Translations under genes and position numbers: made by a program
Part shown: piece by piece, positions 34,559 through 45,700 of the stretch
Layout: every line of letters begins with the position of its first letter
How positions within the stretch are numbered: the stretch's first letter is position 1
Origin: Bacteroidota bacterium
GTDB taxonomy: Bacteria; Bacteroidota; Bacteroidia; Bacteroidales; Prolixibacteraceae
Length of the DNA: 64,000 nucleotides
Direction: 5' to 3'
Assembly (NCBI GenBank): GCA_023251455.1
Contig: JAHEYT010000024.1
Span: 105,219-169,218, forward strand
Notes under the pieces: generated by a model
Database searches by the model: none
The model's input: only the letters and a program-made list of their open reading frames with translations
What the model was told of the DNA's origin: nothing

Positions 34559-34646
34559 TTGATTTAGGTTAGTTTCCTCGAAAATAAAAATAATGAAGTG
34601 ATCAGAAATGAATCGATCACCTCATTATTAAAATATAGTATCAATA

Positions 34647-36092
34647 TTAATAGCCTGGATTTTGATCTTTTGCAGGATCAATTGCCGAGTTGTAGTTCAA
34701 TTCAGAAACAGGTATTGGCCACAGCAGGTGTTTATCAGCAACATCCTTGCCTGTAGCCGCCTTGATAATCTCTTTTACTTTACCTGTTCGTTTTAAATCG
34801 TGCCAGCGTTTGGCCTCAAACTGAGTTTCATATCCGCGTTCTCTGATAACAAGATCAATAAATGAATCTTTGTTATAATCCGAGATTTTAAAATCGACAG
34901 TAGCCTCAGCTAAAACAGGATTCTTGCCATAAGCCCGGCGATGTACCATATTGAGTTTCTCAATTGCATCATCTGATATTGAACCCAAGGCACGACAATC
35001 AGCCTCGGCATACAACAACAAAATATCGGTGTAACGGTATAACGGGAAATCGTTACCGCCACCATTTGCATTTGGGGCAAGCGGATCGACAAATTTCTTC
35101 GTCAGGATTGAATTTGATCCAAGTCCGATGTTATACGGATACCAAAGCGAATAACGTAGATCGTTTTTATCCCAACCGGCAATTACCGGGTTGCTGGTAG
35201 TGCTGAAAACAGTATAATAACCGCCACCACCGTAATATTTTGTCCCCGAATGATTAAGGTACATCAAATAGCCAAACCCCTGAGAACTTCCAAGTCTTGA
35301 AAATTTCAGATAGAAAATTTCTTCCGGGGTGGTTATTACTTCAGGCCCAAATATTTTTGAAAAATCATCGGCAGTGGTAACCGGAACCAGCGAATACTTA
35401 CCCGACAAAATGACCTCTTTGGCTTTGTCGCGTGCTTCAGCATTTTTACCCTGATAAAAGTACACATCGGCCAGCAATGACTTTGCTGCCCATTTTGATG
35501 GTTTTCCGGCTATCGACGGACTATCGGGCAAATTAGACTCAGCAAATAGTAAATCGCTGTAAATTAACTGATAAACTTCATCGGCCGTATTTCTTTTAAT
35601 GTTTTGTACGGTCATGTTTTCTTCGGTACGAATTGGCACACCGCCCCAGTTCCGAACCATGGTAAAATAAGTAAAAGCCCGCAAAAATTTAGATTCAGCA
35701 GTGTATTTTGCCACCTCAGCCGCAGACAATTTTTTCCCGTTCGGCGCATTTTTGATCACAATATTGGCATTCCTGATACTTAAATAAAACTTGTCCCAAA
35801 ACCCGCCAATACGGGTCTGGTTTGATCCATCGAGTCCCTGGAAATTACTTAAAACGGCATGACTACCGCGACCATAGCCGTAATCGGTGTAGCATTCCAA
35901 CTGTGTTGGATACAGACCACCCATACATCCGGGATCGCGTAAAGGGGTATAAATAGCAGCAATAGCTGACTCAACTTCGGCCGGGGTATTGTAAAAGGTC
36001 TCAACAGCCAGCGATTTTGGAGATTCAACCAAAGCATCTTCACAAGATAACAGGATGAAAGATGCGAAAATGATATATATTATTTTCTTCAT
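34647..36092 (-). CDS. RagB/SusD-family nutrient uptake outer membrane protein (PUL1)
   Basis: Lipobox ILLSCEDALVESP; ESKFLRAFTYFTMVRNWGGVPI; RYTDILLLYAEADCRALG; ERGYETQFEAKRWHDLKRTGK. Confidence 0.93.
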   Translation of the reverse strand: MKKIIYIIFASFILLSCEDALVESPKSLAVETFYNTPAEVESAIAAIYTPLRDPGCMGGLYPTQLECYTDYGYGRGSHAVLSNFQGLDGSNQTRIGGFWDKFYLSIRNANIVIKNAPNGKKLSAAEVAKYTAESKFLRAFTYFTMVRNWGGVPIRTEENMTVQNIKRNTADEVYQLIYSDLLFAESNLPDSPSIAGKPSKWAAKSLLADVYFYQGKNAEARDKAKEVILSGKYSLVPVTTADDFSKIFGPEVITTPEEIFYLKFSRLGSSQGFGYLMYLNHSGTKYYGGGGYYTVFSTTSNPVIAGWDKNDLRYSLWYPYNIGLGSNSILTKKFVDPLAPNANGGGNDFPLYRYTDILLLYAEADCRALGSISDDAIEKLNMVHRRAYGKNPVLAEATVDFKISDYNKDSFIDLVIRERGYETQFEAKRWHDLKRTGKVKEIIKAATGKDVADKHLLWPIPVSELNYNSAIDPAKDQNPGY

Positions 36093-36110
36093 GATTCTTT
36101 ATTTAACCGA

Positions 36111-39100
36111 TTAGAAACCTACTTTTATTCCGAATGTTACCGTTTTTGCTGTTGGGTACGAATAATGGTCGATACCCTGAGCGGTCGAATTAGACCCTCC
36201 CTGCGAGTTTACCTCGGGATCCCACCATGAGTACTTTGTGAATGTCAGCAGATTTTGTCCGCTGGCATAAACTTGCATATTGCGAAGCCAATTCATCCCC
36301 ATTTTTTGGGTTGGTACATTGTACATTAACTGGATATTTCTTAACCTGAGGAACGAACCATCTTCGACCAAACGATCGGAATATCGCATCGATGCATTTC
36401 GGGAAATTACCGGATATTTTGCATCGGTATTTGTCGTGGTCCAATGGTCATTGTATACATCTTTAGTCATATTCAGCCCAAAACCATAGTCAAGTGTATT
36501 GCCAATTGAACTTACATTAACAATGTCATTCCCCTGTGATCCCTGGAAAAACAAAGTCAGTTCGAAATTTTTATACGACATGGTGGAGTTTAACCCATAA
36601 ATAAAATCAGGGTTTGGATCGCCAATAATGGCTTTATCGAACTGGTTAATAATACCATCAGGGGTTCCGGCTGGTCCGGATAAATCTTTGTAGATTTCCT
36701 TTCCATTAGCATCGTACCCATCTTTTTTATATCCGTAGAATACGCCCATTGGAAGGCCCTCTCTCAGTAAGCTCGAATTGTCGGATATAAAAGAAACATC
36801 AATGCTTCCAGTCAAAATTTCCTGTCCGCCATATAACTTAATGACTTTACTCCTGTTAACAGCAATGTTGGCGTTCATATCCCACTTGAATTTGCCGGTT
36901 AAAATTTTCGCATCCAACGAGAATTCTAACCCTTTATTACGAATTTGACCAACATTCTGGATGGTTTGTGTAAAACCAAGAGATGATGGTAGCTTTACTG
37001 TATTCAACAAATCACGGGTATTTTTCAGATAAGCATCGGCACTTAACCGGAACCGGTTATTTAAAATGGCGATGTCAAACCCCAAATCAGCCTGCTCTGT
37101 GGTTTCCCATTTCAAATCGCCAGGCAGAGTTGTTCCCGGAGCAATGGCATTGTACAAGGCATCGCCAAAAATGGTTTTACCCGACGAAAGCTGATTTAAA
37201 GTAGCATACGCATTAATAGCCTGGCTTCCGGTGTAACCATAGCTGCTGCGGAACTTCAAATCAGAAATAAGGTTAACATCCTTCAGGAAACCTTCTTCTT
37301 TTATTTTCCATGCAAAAGCACCCGATGGGAAATATCCCCATTTACTGCCTGCACTGTACTTTGACGAACCATCGGCACGTAAACTTGCGGTTAATAAATA
37401 TCTGTTTTTGAATGAATAGTTTATACGTCCCAGATATGACATCAACGCTGATTTTGTATAACTTGAACTTGGGATGCCCGGATTACTGGCAGATCCTAAG
37501 TCGTAAGTCTCAGGAACATTACTTAAATAGCCATTTCCTGAACCGCCCAGATATCGGTATAAAAAGTTCTGGTAAGTAAAGCCGATCACCGCGCCAATGG
37601 TGTGATTCTCATTGATCGTTTTATTGTAGCTAAGCGTATTCTCGTTCAAAAGGCTGATATTGTTTGACATTGAGACCGAAGCAACACCCTGAGAATTAAC
37701 AAAATTGGTCGATTGATAATAATCGCTTCGGTAATCAGTATTTTCAACACCACCATAAATTTTCAATTTAAGGTCTTTTACCGGCTCAAAAATTAAAGAG
37801 GTATTGGCAAGTACAATATTACTTTCACCTTTGTCAATTTGCTCGTTCAGGAAATTTAAAGGGTTGGTAATTACGTTGGAGATAAAAGGGTAGGCAGTGG
37901 CCAACACCCGATAGGTTCCATCGGTATTGTATGGGGTAAGCGTTGGTGGGGCCGAAATTGCGCCTCCAATAAGCGATTGCCCCCGGTTACCTCCCGAAGA
38001 GTTTTGACGTGAAGTTGTATTTTTCGTTAACGTTGCACCATATTCGAGCGATAACATTTTATTGATCTCGGTGGTGAAATAAGCCCGAAGGGAATATTTT
38101 TTATAATTGCTGTCTGCAATAATTCCCTGCTGGTCGAAGACGTTTCCTGAGATAGAAAATTTAGTTTTCTCGTTACCTCCATTAATCGACAAGGTGTTGC
38201 TGATAATTGGAGCCGACCTAAAAACCATATCCTGCCATTGGTAACCATTGCCAAAGCTGTTAATTTGATCCTGGGTAAAATAAGGGGCCAGCTTATCATT
38301 GGTAGCTTGCTCGTTATAAAAATTAGCATACTCTGTGGCATTCATCATTTCAAGCTTTTTGCGCAAAGTTTGAACACCGTAGCTTGATTCAAAATCAACC
38401 GTTGTTTTTCCAGCTTTTCCTCGCTTGGTAGTAATCAGAATTACACCATTTGCACCCCGCGAACCATAAATGGCGGTTGCTGAAGCATCTTTCAGAATCT
38501 CAACACTTTCGATATCGCCATTGCTTAAAACCGTAGGGTTGCTTCCTGAAAACGGGAACCCATCAATAACATATAGTGGTTCGTTACTACCCTGAATTGA
38601 ATTTGTTCCGCGAATTCGAACGCTTACTGAACCTCCAGGCGCTCCTGTATTTTGGGAAACTTGTACTCCGGGAGCGCGGCCCGACAGCGATTGCATGACA
38701 TTGGATGTTGCAAATGCCTTAATTTCATCACTTTTAACCGATGTGACAGAACCAGTTAAATCGCTCTTTTTTACAGTCCCGTAACCAACTGCCACAACTT
38801 CCTCAATACCGATGGTCTCTTCCTCAAGAACTACATTAATTGTTGATTTATTACCAACAGCAACTTCCTGCATTTTCATACCCACAAACGAGAACTGCAA
38901 GGTTGTATTTTCAGTAACTCGCGGAAGAGTATATTTCCCATCCATATCAGTAATTACCCCAGTCGTTGTACCTTTAACAACAACCGAAACTCCGGGAAGA
39001 GAATTGCCCGATAGATCAGTAACTTTTCCGGAGACAGATTTTTGTTGCTGATTTGATCCCGGAACGTTGGATGGAACTCCAGACCGTTCAATAAGAATCA

Positions 39101-39446
39101 GTTTATTTTCCATCTCTTTGAAAGAATACGGCAACCCTTCGAGTGCAGCAGTCAAAATCTTGCCAACCGTCTTTGAATCAACATCAACCGAAATCCGCTG
39201 ATTAACATCAACTTCGTCGTTGTTGTAGAAAAAACGGTAATTGCTGCTTTTTTCAATTTGTATAAACAACTCCTGCAAGGTCGAATTTTTCAATTTAACA
39301 CTCATGGTGGTGGTTTGCGACCAAACCGACGCACTCAACTGCAAGGTCAGAATCAGGATAAGTAATGAGGTTAGTCTCATAATCAAAAAATACTTTTTTA
39401 ACCATCCACTTCGATAAAGGGACAGGTCAATTCGATTTAATTTCAT
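36111..39446 (-). CDS. SusC/RagA-family TonB-linked outer membrane protein with STN domain (PUL1)
   Basis: STN-like [34 protein letters not shown]; carboxypeptidase-like [24 protein letters not shown]; SusC signature [30 protein letters not shown]. Confidence 0.95.
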   Translation of the reverse strand: [1111 protein letters not shown]

Positions 39447-39493
39447 AAATTTAAACGCTTTTAAAAGTTAAACTTCGGTTTAATGATTACTGG

Positions 39494-39518
39494 AGGGAGG
39501 TGTTGGTAGCACTTCCCT
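39494..39518. repeat. Hairpin between FecR and SusC genes of PUL1
   Basis: agggaggtg-ttggtag-cacttccct with one wobble; lacks U-tract on the minus transcript. Confidence 0.4.
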
Positions 39519-39553
39519 TTTTCATTTCAATAAGAGATCATACGCATTGAATC

Positions 39554-40546
39554 TTAATTATTTTGAGAGTTAATTATTATTTTATTGCCTTGAATCTGGC
39601 AGGAGACAAAGTTGGAAAGATCGAAATAGGAAACCGCTTCCAAAATGCTTTCACGACCCAGAACCCCTGTAAATCTCCGGTCTTTCACCATATCGTCGCC
39701 AAAAACAATATCCACGTCAAACCAGCGCTCCAGCTTGGGTTTTAATTCAGCCAGCGATTCGTTGCGGAAAACAAAGCGGCCATCTTTCCATTCTGTCTCC
39801 GGAGCCGTATCGGTTAGCTCCTGAACCACCAGTTTCTTACTTTCCTTATCATACACCAGTTTCTGGTCTGGTTTCATAAGGGTACTCTGATATTTACTTG
39901 ATATGTTTACGCTACCTTCGACCAATGTGGTCGAAACAGATTTTTCTTCAGGATAAGCTTTCAGGTTAAACTTGGTACCCAAAACTTCAACCTCAACTTC
40001 GGCAGTCTTTACTCGGAAAGGATGATTTTTATCCTTCGCAACCGAAAAGAATGCTTCACCTTCCAGCGAAACCTTTCGGCCATTTTTAAAGTTCGAACTG
40101 AAGGTTAATTTACTGCCTGAATTCAGCCAAACACGGGAGCTATCCGGCAAAATGATGCTTGATTTATCACCAAAAGCGCAGGAAATCGTTGTTATTGAAT
40201 CATCTGTATTATTTCGGGTTCCGATGTAATAGCTAAACGGAAGCGACAGTAACAGGATGAGAATAGCGGCATACTTTAAGAACCGATTGAAGTCGATTTG
40301 CTTTGGTTTTCCTGATTTCTCTTTCCTGATTTCATTTCTGAATTTTCGGATTGCATCTTCCAAATGATAGTCATCGGCATTCGTTTCAATGCCTGAACTC
40401 AGCCAGATTTCCCGCAAATCGGAATACAGCTTTTTATTCTCAGCCGACAGGTCAAGCCAATCAGCAATTTCCTTCTTTTCTTCAGGTTCTGCTTCACCTG
40501 AAAACAAGCGGATAAGCAATACATTTATATCAGGGTTGTTTTCCAT
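39554..40546 (-). CDS. FecR-family anti-sigma factor (PUL1)
   Basis: DKSSIILPDSSRVWLNSGSKLTFSSNFKNGRKVSLEGEAFFSVAKDKNHPFRVKTAEVEVEVLGTKFNLKAYPEE. Confidence 0.95.
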   Translation of the reverse strand: MENNPDINVLLIRLFSGEAEPEEKKEIADWLDLSAENKKLYSDLREIWLSSGIETNADDYHLEDAIRKFRNEIRKEKSGKPKQIDFNRFLKYAAILILLLSLPFSYYIGTRNNTDDSITTISCAFGDKSSIILPDSSRVWLNSGSKLTFSSNFKNGRKVSLEGEAFFSVAKDKNHPFRVKTAEVEVEVLGTKFNLKAYPEEKSVSTTLVEGSVNISSKYQSTLMKPDQKLVYDKESKKLVVQELTDTAPETEWKDGRFVFRNESLAELKPKLERWFDVDIVFGDDMVKDRRFTGVLGRESILEAVSYFDLSNFVSCQIQGNKIIINSQNN

Positions 40547-40621
40547 TTTTGAGTCTTTTCAATAGCAAGATGCAAGAATTGAAAAAACCCTGTATGCGGG
40601 ATGAAAATAAAATGAAAATTT

Positions 40622-41221
40622 TTATTTCAGCAAAAGGAAAAGAAGGAAAGAAGGTAGATAGTCTTTCAGGTTTTTGCGCAAATTGAGTGTGGCTTTCGAG
40701 AGGTGCATTTCTACCGTTTTAATTGACAATCCCATTATTTCAGCTACTTCCTTATTTTTTTTACCTTCAAAACGCTTCAGTCTGAACACTTTTTGTTGTT
40801 GCTCGGGAAGCAAATTAACGGCATTTTCAATCTTTTCGCTGATGCCATCCATCGTCAGGCTTTGCTCTTCAACTACTTCAGAAATAGATGCAAAACCGAT
40901 ATTTTCCGAAGACGTTTCCAGAAAATATTCATCAAGAGTCTGTTCTTTTTTGAGCTTTCGCAGATAATTGAGCGAATTGTTGCACACCGCCTGGAAAAGG
41001 TAAGCTTTAACTGAAGTATTTATTTGAAGAGATTCGCGGGTTTCCCAGATTTTAAGGAAGGTGTCGGAAACAATTTCCTCAGCAACATCTTTGCGGCCAA
41101 CATACCTTCTGGAGTAGGAACAAAGGCTCACATAGTATTCCCGAAACAAGAAAATGTAGGTTTCCTCATCACCGATGATCAAACCCTTGATACTGTTGGA
41201 AGGCAAATTTTTCGCAATCAT
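40622..41221 (-). CDS. ECF RNA polymerase sigma-70 factor (PUL1)
   Basis: YIFLFREYYVSLCSYSRRYVGRKDVAEEIVSDTFLKIWETRESL and LLPEQQQKVFRLKRFEGKKNKEVAEIMGLSIKTVEMHLSKATLNLRK. Confidence 0.93.
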   Translation of the reverse strand: MIAKNLPSNSIKGLIIGDEETYIFLFREYYVSLCSYSRRYVGRKDVAEEIVSDTFLKIWETRESLQINTSVKAYLFQAVCNNSLNYLRKLKKEQTLDEYFLETSSENIGFASISEVVEEQSLTMDGISEKIENAVNLLPEQQQKVFRLKRFEGKKNKEVAEIMGLSIKTVEMHLSKATLNLRKNLKDYLPSFLLFLLLK

Positions 41222-41381
41222 TTGCCGTAAATGTATAAATTATTCCAGAAGATTTAACCCAATTGATGCCGGCTGAAAATTACTCTCACTTTGAGATATT
41301 ACTATTCTAATTTCCAGAAAGTAAACTTCTCACAAAGCTTTTGAATTGGGAATTTCGGTCGAAAAGTAACGGATCGTCGGT

Positions 41382-41400
41382 TTTCCCGGGAACCGGGAAA
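41382..41400. repeat. Short GC hairpin between PUL1 sigma gene and GH26 gene
   Basis: tttcccgg-gaa-ccgggaaa perfect 8-bp stem. Confidence 0.4.
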
Positions 41401-41504
41401 TTGATTTTCCACGATTACCCGCCCTGTACGCCTTTCAAGTTTTATCCTGATGTTTGAGGAACAAATCGAAGAAATGTTATTAACCGTGGCAATCCTGATG
41501 ATAT

Positions 41505-42515
41505 TTACTTCTCAATGTCATGTGACCATCCCGGCATCTGATCTAAAACAAGCACCTTGGAAGATCCGTACAGTTCTTTTATTTGCGCAATTGTGTTGTG
41601 CTTTATCGTGAGTTCGGCCCAACTCATAAAAAATGTCCATTTGGGTTGCTCCTCTAATTCTGCTGAAGTAGGCAGCACCTGACACTCTCCAATGGCGATT
41701 GGTTTTCCACCGGCAGCCTGTAAACAGGCATTGTATTTGGCGAGCGTATATCCTTTACCATCGCTGCTATACATGTCGAATGCCAAAACATCCCAATATT
41801 CATTTCCGGGATTATAATCTTTCAAATCAGCTTCCAGTGTGCTGAAATCCTGAAGATCCCAGACCCAAATCAGGTTCGTCAATCCTTTGTTGTACTTCAG
41901 GTAATCATGAGTTATTCGATATAATTTGGAAGTTCCGTTACCACCTTTCCGGCCGGCCCACCAGAAAACAGGCTGGTTCATCTCGTGAAACGGACGGAAC
42001 AAAACTTCCACGTTCTTATCTTCGAGGTACTGCAAATAGACCGCAATGCCATCCAATCTTTTTTTCCAAGTGTTGTTCAATGTGCCGCCATCGGTTATCA
42101 ATGAAGTCCATTCCTCGTCTGACAAATGATCAAGCACTCCGGTACTATCCCAGGCGCAAGGTTCAGTGAATACCGGAGAACAGGTATGCCACATGATGTT
42201 CACAATCGACCCTTTCTTCCAGGCTTTTTCGGCCTGATAAATCATATTCCATCGTGCATCTACGTCGTCATTCAGGAATAGAAAATCACCACTCCAAAGG
42301 CCAGGCGTTTTTCCACTTAATACCGAAATTGAATCGGTCCAAAGACATGGATTGGCATTTGGTTCCCGGTTGTGAATGCCAGCCACCGTTTTGGAGCCGG
42401 AAATGCGATAGAGATAATTGAGTGATTTAAAATTCGTTTGAGCAGAACCCTGAAAATACAGAACTGCAAAAAGGGCCGTCAAACAAAATTGCCGTATAAT
42501 ATTGAAGTTTTTCAT
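41505..42515 (-). CDS. Glycoside hydrolase family 26 (mannanase-like)
   Basis: Signal peptide; VNIMWHTCSPVFTEPCAWDSTG, VEVLFRPFHEMNQPVFWWAGRKGG, LINLIWVWDLQDF-like segment, WDVLAFDMYSSDG, KPIAIGECQ. Confidence 0.88.
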   Translation of the reverse strand: MKNFNIIRQFCLTALFAVLYFQGSAQTNFKSLNYLYRISGSKTVAGIHNREPNANPCLWTDSISVLSGKTPGLWSGDFLFLNDDVDARWNMIYQAEKAWKKGSIVNIMWHTCSPVFTEPCAWDSTGVLDHLSDEEWTSLITDGGTLNNTWKKRLDGIAVYLQYLEDKNVEVLFRPFHEMNQPVFWWAGRKGGNGTSKLYRITHDYLKYNKGLTNLIWVWDLQDFSTLEADLKDYNPGNEYWDVLAFDMYSSDGKGYTLAKYNACLQAAGGKPIAIGECQVLPTSAELEEQPKWTFFMSWAELTIKHNTIAQIKELYGSSKVLVLDQMPGWSHDIEK

Positions 42516-42704
42516 TGAATATCGCGGTTTAGTTTCCGGATAAAAATAGGCAATTTATAACGATACCCCAACACAACACAAATTGCGATTATTCCACAAA
42601 TAACAATCGCCGTCTTTCAGGTCCGGTTCTTCAAATTTCAGGATACTGAGAATGCATTTGCTGCGCCATCGCAACTAAAATAATCAGGCTGCGAAAATTC
42701 GCTC

Positions 42705-45700
42705 TTATTTTGATATACCTTTTATTCCCTGAAGGGTTGAAATCACCTGTTTGATCGATCCATCGGCATTGAATTCCAGTTTGTCGATGCAAACTTCGCG
42801 GTTAAATCCGGCAGGGCTTCCCATTTTAATTCCTTTGGGGCGGTTAAACCGGTGATAAACCAGGTACCATTCGTCTTTCCCCGGAATCTGGACGACCGAA
42901 TTGTGTCCGGTAGCAAATATTTCCTGTTCTGGATTTTGGGTAATCACCACGTTTTTCTCTGAAATGGTCAGTTTCCCAAGCGGCGAATCTGATGTAGCGT
43001 AGCGTACTTTGTAGTTTGGACTGCGGGTATCGTCCTCCGACCACATGAAATAATAGGTTCCTTTCCGGTAAATCACATAAGTTCCTTCGCGATAGGTATT
43101 ATCGATATTCATCTGTTTAAGTGTACTGAAGTTGATGGAGATCATGTCGCTGTTCAGCTCGGCGGCAGCCATGTAGCCATTTCCCCAATACAGGTAGCTT
43201 TTGCCCGAAACCGGGTCGGTAAATACATCGGGATCAATTTCCTGACCGCAATTGACGTTTAAAGTTTTAAAATCGACCAGCGCTTTGCCACTATCCACAA
43301 ACGGTCCGGTAGGATTGTCGGCCACAGCCACACCAATTTTCTGCGCCGCCGTGAAATAATAGAAATACTTGAATACTCCGTTTATCTTCTTCTCCACGAT
43401 ACACGGCGCCCAGGCATTCCGGTTTGCCCAGCTGACATCCTTTTTCAGATCGAGAATGATGCCTTCGTCTTTCCAGTCGACCAGATTTTCCGAAGAAAAA
43501 ACTTTGAAATAGTCGCCCGACCAGTTGTTAAACCCGTCGCTGGTGGGGTAGAGGTAATATTTGCCTGTTTTTTCAGAATACAGGATTTCAGGGTCTGCAT
43601 AAAAACCTTCCAACACCGGGTTGTGGTCTCCGGAAGCTGTAACCTGATAGGTTTCTTTCCCGGTGGTCGTTTTGAACGTATAATTTACCGGACCTTTTGC
43701 AAAATTCTGTGCTCCGGAAGGACTGAATGAAAAGCCTTCAGCCGCTTTAAATTCAGGATTAAACTGGCTCAGATTTGTACCTCGTTTAACCGGCAGGTAA
43801 ATTTTCTTTGCTTCGGTCTGGAAGTACACATTCTGCTTTTTCAATAGGCTGGATTTTGGTTCAGCAGGCAGATTTTCAGGCTGAATGCGAATTACCGTAA
43901 ATGAATAAGCCGGCAAAGTACACGGAAATTCGCCGCTGACAGTTATATGATCGGTTACCGGCCTCGCTTTTTTATCGGTTGGAGTTCCGGAGAGCACAGT
44001 CCGGATTGCCGAAGAATGAAAGTCGCTCATTCCATCTAACCGGACATTTGTGTTAACCGCCACCGGAAGCATGTTTACCATTTTCACGATCAGGTCGCCG
44101 GTCTTGCTGTCGCTTACCACCGATACTGCAACCCGTTTCCTGACGGCATCGCTTTTATCCGAAATCCGCACATCGCTGGCCAGATAAGTATCTCCGGAGT
44201 TTTGCCCGTAAAGTTGTTGCACAAAATAATCGACCGTTGGTTTTACTTCCGAATTGTTGAAATAAATCAGGTCGGGATTCCATTGGGTGTGCCCCTCTTT
44301 GGCCAACAAAGGCGCGTACGAAGTCATGCTCACCACGTCGCCATTGCGCTCGCAGGCGGTCAGGTAAAGCGCCTCGGATAAAGCTGTTTCAATGTTGGTA
44401 ACTCGTCCGGGCAAGTGCGAAGCATATTCGCCCAGGTACACTTTTGGTTTCGAGCGGTCGTATTTGTCGTAGTAATCCTGATTGTGAATAAACCAGCCCG
44501 GCGTTTGATAGTAATGCTCGTCAACCATCGAAACATGCAACTTAGTAGCAATTTTCCAGCCTTCCACATAGTCGGTTCCTTCGAACGATGGCCCAACAGT
44601 TCCAATAACCGTAATTTCAGGATACTTTTCTTTCACCGCATTAAAGATCATGGTGAAACGCTCCTCAAAAATATCGTTGATCAGGTCTTCATTGCCAATC
44701 CCCACATATTTCAGGTTGAACGGTTTGGGGTGACCGGCTTCAGCACGAATCTTTCCCCATTTGGTTGTTGCATCTCCGTTGGCCCACTCAATCAGGTCGA
44801 GCACTTCCTGGACATAGTCGTCCATGTCGCACATTGGGATACCGCCCTGCTGACCAGCGCCACCTGTTGCTGAATTCTGGCAGGGAACTCCGGCCGCAAT
44901 GACTGGAAGCGGTGCCGCTCCGATATCTTCGCAGAACTGAAAATATTCGAAATAACCCAATCCGACGGTTTGGTGGTAACCCCACAGATTTTTCAGTGGT
45001 TTACGCGATTCCAGCGGTCCAACCGTGTTCTTCCAGCGATAAATGTTGTCGAGCCCATCGCCGTGAGCCACACAACCGCCCGGAAAGCGAATGAACCGCG
45101 GACGAATGTCGGCAATGGTTTGAGCCAAGTCGGCTCGCAGTCCATTTTTGCGACCCAGAAAAGTCTTTTGCGGAAACAGCGAAACCATATCCAGATGAAC
45201 GGTTCCAGTGGTTTGCGGAACAATTTCCAGTTGAGCATCTGTTGCAGTTTGCTGGACAATTAGCACTGCTTCGTACTTTTTCCATCCGGAAGAACTGGCC
45301 GAAACGGTTACCTCTCCATAGTTTTCGCCGTTTTTACCAATCAGTCGTACGATCAATTTTTTACTCGTTTTATCCGGAGTACGCACAAAAACAGAGAAAT
45401 CATATTTTTCTCCTGATTTAATGGCGATTCCATCAAATCCTTCATTGACCAATCCGGTAGCCACTTCCGTAGTTTTCAGCACGGCATAATGCGCGTTGTT
45501 TGCATGAATCGGAGAAACGGAATCGATAGAAAATGTAGTTCCGCTGCCGTTCAAATGCCAGGCTTTGCTGCTGTTCCAGGTTTTATCTTTTCCTTCCTTG
45601 TCGCTTAACGCATATTCAAAATCACGGTTTTGAAGCAATTCGGCATAAAGTCCACCATCGGCTGCATAGTTGATGTCTTCGAAGAACACACCGATCAGCA

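Noticed and set aside
44415-44873. 152-aa plus-strand ORF opposite the GH51 gene
   Set aside because: Antisense shadow of a strongly supported glycosidase frame.
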